Assembly: GCA_013397935.1 (NCBI GenBank)
Contig: VZRN01000753.1
Coordinates: 1,804,331 to 1,868,330 of the forward strand
DNA length: 64,000 nucleotides
From: Dasyornis broadbenti
Lineage: Eukaryota; Chordata; Aves; Passeriformes; Dasyornithidae
Reading direction: 5' to 3'
A program made the position numbers and the translations under genes. The notes beneath the pieces are model-generated. The model saw nothing but the letters and a program-made list of their open reading frames with translations. It was not told where the DNA came from and ran no database searches. How positions within the stretch are numbered: the stretch's first letter is position 1; the number at the start of each line of letters is the position of its first letter. This document shows, piece after piece, positions 27,601 through 36,600 of this stretch.

Positions 27601-30600
27601 CAAGGACACTGTGCCATGTTCATGTTAGTCATCATCAAGCCTGTTTTGTTTGCTGTGTTTCAGGGTCCACCAGGTCCCCAAGGACCACCAGGCCCCCAAG
27701 GCACTCCAGGACCCAAGGTGAGCCTGACCATTGCCAAGTGACACAGGCATTAGTAGCTCTCCATGAAGAGTCTCCCAAGCCAAAGTACAGCAATTGAAGC
27801 TGCCTGCAGAGGAATTTGAGGCTATGTGTGCTATTTAACCCTTTCCCTGGCTGAACAAAAGGAGACTTTCACACAAAAGCCAAAGTTTTGTTGACATGTC
27901 TCTGGCCTTCAGTCTCTTCCAGAGGATGCTTTTCTAGAAATGAATCCACTCCCAGTCCTGTGCCTGACAGATGAGATCCCAGCCTCTCTTAGACTGCCTC
28001 ACTGCCTGTGGCAGGAGGCAAAAGTGGGAGAAGCAGTTGTGAGAGGGGCTGGCAGTACCATGGCTGTGCTGAGCCACCCTCAATCCCACCCTCCCTGTGT
28101 GCTGTTCACTGCCCCAGCACCTCGCCCCAGGACCTGCTGTCCTCCTGCTTCACGAGCAATGATCTGTAACCTACGGCCAGCTGTAATGTCTTTAAAAGAA
28201 TGTAATTTGCAGAGAAGTATCTCTTGAAAGAGATGGGATGGACAGGATTTCAGTGCCTTTTGAGGTCTCAGTCGCTGGTGATGCTGGCGCATCACTGACA
28301 CCTCCTTGGTCCTGAGCCTGGCAGAGGCAAACCTATAACCACAACAGTTGTGTGTGAATAACACATTTCCTTGAAAAATGCTTTCCCAAGATGAATTCCT
28401 GATCTACTTTACCATGTGTTCCCCTTTCTTTGTGCCCCTTCAGGGAGAGCTGGGCTGGCCAGGTCCACCTGGAATGGATGGTGAAAAGGTGAGCGGGGCA
28501 CGGCTGGATTGAGCGAGACCTTGCCAGGAGCCACAAGAAAAGGAAGTTTCCTGTGTGTCTGTGAAAGCAAACGCAGCCTGCCAGGAGCGGGATCTGCCCT
28601 GCAATGTCGGCTGTGTCTCCCTGAACTGATGGCCCTTTGCCTGCAGCCCCTGCTCTGCTCTGAGAGATGCTGCTCGTGGCCACATCTGCTGAGCTAAAGG
28701 GGCTCTTTCACAAGCAGCTCATCAGATGCTGCCTCAAATTTTTTTGTAAACCTTCCCAACCCCAAATGGCTGCAATCCCTCCTGCAGCCCAGCCAAATTC
28801 TGCTGCGCCCTCAAAATTGGCATCTGTGAGTTTGAACGTTAAAACATGTTCTCGTGAGCTCACGCTGCGATGCGGAGGGAAACAGCAGAAAGGCAGAAGC
28901 GGCTGTTGTGGGGAATTTATTTATTTTAACAGTTTTCTACTGAACACGTTGTTTTCTGTCAACTTGCAGGGTCCCAAAGGAGCAAAGGGGGACCAGGGCA
29001 GCGCGGGGATCATGGGGCAGAAAGGAGAGACAGGAGAAACGGGCTCAGCAGGGCCCCCGGTACGTCCCTTTGTCTGTCCTGTACATCTGCTCTTGGTTCT
29101 TTAACGCACTGATTTCTGCAAATGCTCAGAATGGGGCTGGGTTGACTGATTTAAGCAATGACCTCTCCACACCACCTTACTCTGGAGCTGGTAGATGCAG
29201 GAGCTTTGGATTTCCATTTCTAATCAGCTTATTCAGAATGTATCAAGGAGGAGAAAATATTTCTTCGAAGTGCCCTGGAGATGATCATGAGCTTTGCTTG
29301 AGCCAAGGCTGGTGTTTAGAGGGAGACAAATGTATTTTTCTCTCATTTTGGCTTTCCTGGAAGATGCAGCACATCAATGTTACCTTTTTACCTTTCAGGG
29401 AGCAGAAGGGCCAAGAGGAGACAAAGGAGAAAAAGGAGACACTGGGTCACCGTGTCTGCAGAATAATCATGTAAGATCTTGATCCATAAAGCCTCTTCCA
29501 TGACGTAGGGTCAGGCAAAGTTGGGGGTGCAGGATGGACCCACCAGTCCCGTATCCATCAGCAAAACCCAACTGTTTTCTACAGGAACTTTCAGAAATGT
29601 CTAAATGGGATTTATTCATTAGGGAATAGTAGTTCATACACTTGGCACTACAAAGTTACTTTAGATTTTGTATTGGTGGTTGAGATATTGATGCTGCTGT
29701 TGTAACTAATTAGGCATTAAATCATGATTCTGGGCTTGGTGAGGTTTCTACTCCTGAACCGTCTTCTCTCTTGCCCACCCTTGTTAACGTGCTGTTTAAT
29801 TCCCTTTTGCAGATCATACCTGAGCCTGGACCCCCCGGATTACCTGGCCCTATGGTAGGAAACTGGAAGTCATTCCTGCCGATTTGTTATTGTGTGTGAT
29901 TAGATACAGACAAGAGTGGTTTGTTCTGTTTACTCATTGCAGGATGTCTTGAATCTGGGAAAAAGTCAGGGAATAGCTACAGTGTTGTGATCTCTCTTGG
30001 AGAGATGCAAGCACCTGATTTAGGAGGGTTCATCAGAATTTGTGGCTCATTTTGCAAAAAAACAAGTTGTTCCTTGGGATGGAGAAAAGATAAAATCTTG
30101 TGGGATGGGAAAATCTGTTCCGCACCATGATGGTGTCTGTATTCCCCTAAATTCACCCAAATCATTAAGATTTCTGCCATGAGCTGCACTGGGAGAGGAT
30201 GCAGGTGGTGACGAACACACAGAGCACTTTTGATGCAGAAATTGAAGGGGTTTGGTGCCTACAATGCTCCAAAAGGAGCTGTCAAGGACACTGGGAAGGC
30301 TGGGAAGCCTCTGCTGGGTCCAAGATTCCCCTTGAGGGTCCATGGTTCAAAAGCAGGTGGCATTTACAGCCTGGGAGGTATCCTAGGCCTGCCCAGGTGT
30401 GGAGGACTCTGGTGGCACAGTGCCACCCCCCCAGAGCTTCCTGTCACTTCCTTCAGCAAAGCTTTTGGGGACCCTTGCTCCCCAAAGCCTGTGTTGCAGA
30501 GCTTTATTGTCCTGCATTACACAGAGGGCTCCTTCTCAATTCCCCTGCCCCCTGATTTGATATTGGAGAACCAAATAAACTGCCACCTGCCTTGAAAAGA

Positions 30601-33600
30601 AATATTTGGCCATTGTCAGCCCATAATTTGAGCAAGAAATGGTTTGGGAAGGAAAATTTAAGGTATGTTTTTAAATTCTGGTTTTTTTCAAATGCACCAC
30701 TGTCTTTCCCACAGGGTCCTCCAGGAATCCAGGGGCCTAAAGTAAGTCAATAAATTAAATGTCACCCAGATTCCCAGCTGCCAATGTATTATTTACAGGC
30801 TCACAAAGGCCTGTCAGCTCTGGAGACTGAGTTTTTTGTCACTGTTGTCACAACACATCCCTTGGTTACACTGTTCAGCAGTTGGCATTTTAGAAAACAA
30901 GCCATTTTTCCTTCCAAACATTTAGAATCTAAACCCCTCCTCCAGCACAGAGTCCTGAGGGCTGGTGAGAGTCAGAGTTTCCAAACCAAAAGGCTTAAAC
31001 CTGTATTTTCAGCTATTTTCTTATATGACGTGGTCAAGAGCAAACCATCAACAGCAGTGTAGGTGTAAGCACCCCAGAGAAGGGGGGAAGGAGGTCATGG
31101 GTGCATGGGGTGGCTGCCCTGGGCAGAGCTGCCAGGGCTCCTTGGTTGATCCATTTCATTCATGCAGGGTCTGGATGGTGCAAAGGGAGAAAAAGGTGAC
31201 AGTGGTGAGAAGGGGGACCACGGTGACACCGGACCCGCAGTGAGTTGTTTCCCCAAATCTCATTTCTAACTGTTGACAGAAATCTGTCTCACAGGAAACA
31301 ATCCCAATGCCTTGTTTTGATTTAATTTCAGGGTCTCCCGGGTGTTCCAGGGCTCATCGGTTTACCTGGTACCAAGGGAGAGAAGGTAATGAAGGGTATG
31401 GGAGGGGAGCAGGGACCATTGGGGTGGAATCCTAAAATAGGGGCTGTAAAATCCTGCTGTGCTGAGTCCAGCCAGAACTGCAGAGCTGGACCAGCACTAC
31501 CCTGGCGGGTGGCAATGGAGCAGCCTCCAACCCCAGAGGCTCCTGTGCTCTCACTACTGTGTTAAACCAACTGGATCTAAGTTTGTCCAGAATGCCAAAC
31601 TCAACACAGCACATCTTAATTTTTATTTTTACATCTGCAGGGAAAGCCAGGGGAGCCAGGATTGGATGTGAGTATGGCAACCATTAATTATTCATGTAGA
31701 AACACAAACAACACACATGTAACTTGAGACTGTTGGGAAAATATGTAGCTAACACTGCATAGACTGCTCTCTCTTAAACACAATGTCCATGGAATGATGG
31801 CTGTAGGGAAGGGCTGAATTCAGGCCAGTTGCTGGGCTACTTCCACTGCACGATGGAACTGCTCAGTAAAGGAGCCACCAGGGCTTCCCTTTCCAACTGA
31901 GAATATTGGTATTGGATTCAGTGAAATGAAAATTTCTAATAGCTGTAACGTTATTGGGGTGTGGTGAAGCACTCCAGTTTTCCCAAGAAATTGCTGACAT
32001 ACCAAGTCAACAGCAAGAAAATGTCATTCTTCACCGAGGCAGGATGGGCTGATGGCTGGAGTTGGCTCACGTTGAACTGAGATGTCAGGACATTCACATG
32101 CTAAACTTACAAAACTTTTCTTTTTTACTTTTTCCCACTTAAAAATTGTGGTGACAGGGTTTCCCAGGTCTCAGAGGAGAGAAAGGAGAGAGAAGTGAAA
32201 GAGGCGAGAAGGTGAGTGGGTTATGGCTTTATTTTATGCCCATGGCGCAGGCCAGGCTGCTTTTTTTGGCAGACAGTGCTGCTTGCCCTGGGGGCCAGTG
32301 CTGAAAGGCCTTCTCTGTAGCCCAAAAACTTGCACAGTCCCAGTGTAGGGCAGGACAGGCAGTTAATTCCTACCCACTTGGAAGGGCTTTTTGCAAGCCT
32401 GCCCCCACCCCAGCAAAACCATTGTTGGAAAATGGAGCAGCCTGACAGCTCCAGGTTGCAAAAAATTGCTGGTCTTGGTTTATAGACCTCGAAAATGGAT
32501 CCAAGTCAAAGGTTTTGTTACAGCGACCCTTAAACAAAGGGAAGCCCAGCTGGAGCCAGGAGCCCAGCTGAGCACAGGGCTCCCACAGACATCAACCTGG
32601 CTTCCAGCAGAAACTGGTCATTCAATCTGTTATAACATCACCTATTACAATATTTCCACCCCAGCTTTAACTGAGATTTTCACAGATTTCCTTACTCAGC
32701 TGAGGTCACTCTAGTGCAAATGTCCCTACTCTGGGTGAGGACTGGGGCTCTGCAAGTGCTGAGACATAAAGCAAAGGTGTTTCTTCCCCTTGTTCCTGGT
32801 ATTTTTCTGTTGTGCTTCCAGGGTGAACGAGGAGTACCAGGGAGAAAAGGGGCCAAAGGACAGAAGGGGGAGCCAGGTCCTCCTGGACTGGATCAGCCTT
32901 GCCCCGTGGTATGTCTCTCATTTCACTCATCCTAAGCATGGGTTGCTGGGGCTGAAAAGGAGCCACAGCTTTGCAGCCAGGGAAAAGGAGGGAGGATTTG
33001 GGAGTTCTCTGTTTTGCAGTAAATCAGAGCAGATGGTTATTGTTTTCTCACTTTTCATACTGGTTTATCTGCACTGCTGGAAGTTCACTGCTCACTGTAA
33101 GGGCTCCTCAGTGGCCAGATGGGAGCAAGCCACAGCAGTAAAAATAAAGCATCTTTGTGTAAAGACCTTCTCATTGTAGTCAGGAACAATGGACCTCAGT
33201 AGAGCTCTTCAGGAGATAGTGTGAAGCTGCAGGCCTGGCCTCTGAGTATGTTTGAATTTAGGGAGTAACTGGGTGCAGTGGATGGGAGGTGTTTTGAAAA
33301 TAAGTTCAGCTCCATCCCTTCATCCCTTGCAAACCAAGTGAGGGATGAGCCTGGGGAAGCATGCTGGAGTTGATAGCATCACAGTTCTGCCAAAGATAAG
33401 TGATGTATGAGCTGGAGCTCCCCAGGCTGCCAAGAAGTGCCTCTGGGAGAAGAGACCTCCCCTGGTTTCTGTGCCTGTGGCTCAGAGCTGTCCCTTGTCA
33501 GACACACCCCAGGCCACCCCTGGGTGTTTGAGCCTGGGGAAGTTGCACCTCCCAAGTCCACTTCCAGAATCCCTCATTCATTAGATAGAGCCCAGAAAAA

Positions 33601-36600
33601 GAAAACAAATCTAGACTGGCTTGTAAGAAGTTATTTGACCTGGTAAAATTCACCTCCTTTTTACTGTTTTTCATATAATAACTAAAACTAGAGAGATCCT
33701 TTCCCTGAGTGCTTTGAAGCTACAGGATTAAAAGTATCAAATATTGAACTGAAACTACTTAAATGTAACTGTTCAGACCTCGGTTCAGAGGAATATAATA
33801 GCGCCAAGTACTTGCTCCAACATGATTCAAAAACTCATTTCTTCTCTAAACGTGTGACTTTTCTTTATCCTCTGAGCACAGCTTTGGCAGCCAAAGCTGT
33901 CATGTAGTTCCACTGTATCAGCAAAAAGCTCCTTTAGTCAATAGGCTTTATTTTGCCTGAAGATTTAATGTGAATTACAATTAATGTTTTCCTCTCTTGA
34001 CGTGCTGGGTGATTTATCTCTTTAACTGCCCTTTTACAAATGTGAATCTCTGGTTTGTGTACAGAAGATCTTTCCCAGATGACAGACTCTGCATGTCTGT
34101 GAATTTCCTACCATCAAATCTCTCTGCTGACTTGCTGTGTCATCAGAAATGGAGCTGTGAAGCTTTAGACCTGTCCTCCTCCTCCACTGCTGAACCATGG
34201 ATGTCTGTCTGTGTAACTCCTGTGTCCTTTATCATTCTCAACAAGCAGTTATTTTTCTGAACAGGGAGATCATAGCATTGCAGGCAGCAAAAGGGACCCA
34301 GGTTTGCCAGGCCTGGATGGGGTGAGCGTGCCCTGCCCTTTGGTACAGTATCTGCTCTGTCTTTCTTGCATGGCTTGTGTGTGTTCCTGCTGAGGCCAAG
34401 CCCTGTCCAAAGCAGCAAACCCCTCCAGGGAGAGGAAGGACACAAGGCAGCAGAGCTGGAATGAGATGTTTCACTCTGGCATTCAGGGAAGGATGCCAAA
34501 GTGTTGTGCTTTCTTCTTCCTAGTTAAGATGACTTTAGATAAGGAGTGTAAATCATGGGAAATCACGCAGGAGATGCCAGTCTGTTTATGGTAACAGATG
34601 CTGAAAATTAGTTGTGGTTTCTCTCAGTACCTACAGCCCAGTCTGGCTGCCCTCATGTCTGTGCTGCTGCAGTCCTGTGAGCCCCATTCCCAGCTGGGAT
34701 TTGAAAAGCTTTCCTCAAGCGGAACAGCCAGTCCTGCAGAGCAGGGCCACTGGCTCTCTGGGCACCAGCAGGGTTTTGCTGTGTCAGCACAGTGCTTTGC
34801 CAGAGCTCAGGTTGGGTCCAGTAGTTATACAGGAAGGTTTGTGCTCTGCTCCCTAAAAGGGCTCTGCATGACCAGCTAAGAGAGGTCATTGTTTTATTTT
34901 CATTTTTTTAACCATAAAAAATGCTGCTTTTTAGATGATTTGCAGTTGTCCTCAGAGAAACAAAAGGGCAGTAAGTTGTTTCTCTTTCAAAAAGTTAAAT
35001 TACTTTCACATGTGTCCAAGAAACCAATTCCTAACAGCCGGTCCACTCCAACTTCTTCATATTTACTCCCCAGAGACGTTCTATTTACCAAGCATCTCCC
35101 ATCTTAACTATACAGAAAATACAGGGCCCATCTCTGTTGAAGGTATTGTAAATTGCAGTAGGTGATTTCTCCAATTAACTACAACATGACCAGTTAGTAA
35201 AGGACTTGTGCATCTTCCTGGTTAGTTGCAGGTTGGTTGGAATGTTGACTTTGTTCTGCAGCCCAGGGTGCAGTGCAGGCTTGCTGGGCTTTCAGTCCAG
35301 GGGCATCAGCACGAGCCTCACACATAGACCACAGAGTCATTTTGGAATCACTCAGGTGAAAGATGGTAGAACGGTGTGGAGTTTTATGATGGCCAAAATA
35401 AGTATTCTGAGTGCACAAGAAGGAGAAAAACCCCAGGGCAGAAATCAACCCCCTGACCATCAGTGTTAGGGTGCACTTTAACAGCAGGTCGGGATGTTTT
35501 AGATCGAACAACTGCTCTGCACTTTGTCCCCTGTACCCATCACCCCAGACAACTCTGGCAAATGTTCAAGTTTTACCTTTTTTTTTAATAGTTATGGAAC
35601 AAAATACTGACTGTGTCTGCAGAAAAATGCGTGTTTTCTCACTAAGGTTACAGGAAAACATGACTTCTTACACTGTGAGTAGCTGGAGAGGGTTACCTTA
35701 CTTCACTGCATCTGTTTTATTGGGCATAGGCTATTTTACATATAAAATCAATACAGAATACAAAAAAAGTGATGGCTGACATTTACAGTAAAAAATGTAA
35801 AATTGCATTTTGACCTGTATTTGCACTAGCAGCTCTCTCTGCTGCGTACACATCTTCCCATCCCTAGTGAGTCTGGAGGTGGCTCTGAGGGAAGGGTCAG
35901 TGCCTGTGTGCTCTCTGTGGCTCTACATGCAGAAATTCATGTAATCAGAGATCCAAGAGCCTTAAAAAAATCCAGCATCAGAAAAGGCAGCTGAAGTCGG
36001 CTATTTCTTCTAGAGTGTCTTGAGAGAGCTGATCATACATAGCTTGTTCCTCTTCTAAGGGGCTCCTTCCTTTCCAATGTTCTCCTCCTGGTCAGTGAGA
36101 GCTCTTCTGCATTTCTGATTTTTGTACATTTCTTGTATCTCCAGTAGAACAAGACAAATATTTTCACTCCCTTTGCATAGTCCACAACTCAACCTATTCT
36201 CAGTTCAGCAACTCAAGATTTTTTAAAGAAACTAAGTACTGCAGGATGAAATGTAATACAATTAGGATGATACCATCTAGGAAAAAAATACTAACATCAC
36301 CTCCCCCAAACAGAAAAGCACATTTAAACAAAAAATACATTTCCACATCATGCTTTCCATATATATGTCTGACTGCAAAAAACACTACCTTATAAAGCAG
36401 ATTATGAAGTTAATGAACTGTGGTTTCAAATCTTTATATTTGTACACATTTTCTTCATTTAAAGGAAAAAAGAAAGTGTAGATTTCTGATTTTTCTTTTA
36501 CCCTGAGGTGTATTCAATTTTGTGTTGTGCGTGACACATGGATTACATTGCCTGCATATTCATTTTTGTGCATATACAAATAAATGGATTTTGCGTGGTA

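Larger units (their letters stand above)
21244..32821 (+). other. COL23A1: COL23A1 introns between COL1, COL2 and COL3 exons
   Basis: Eighteen introns ranging from 92 bp (31240-31331) to about 1.3 kb (24542-25825). Besides the CR1 fragment at 24026-24231 and the A-rich tract at 25309-25377, I see nothing in them that I can name. All borders are GT-AG. Confidence 0.7.
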
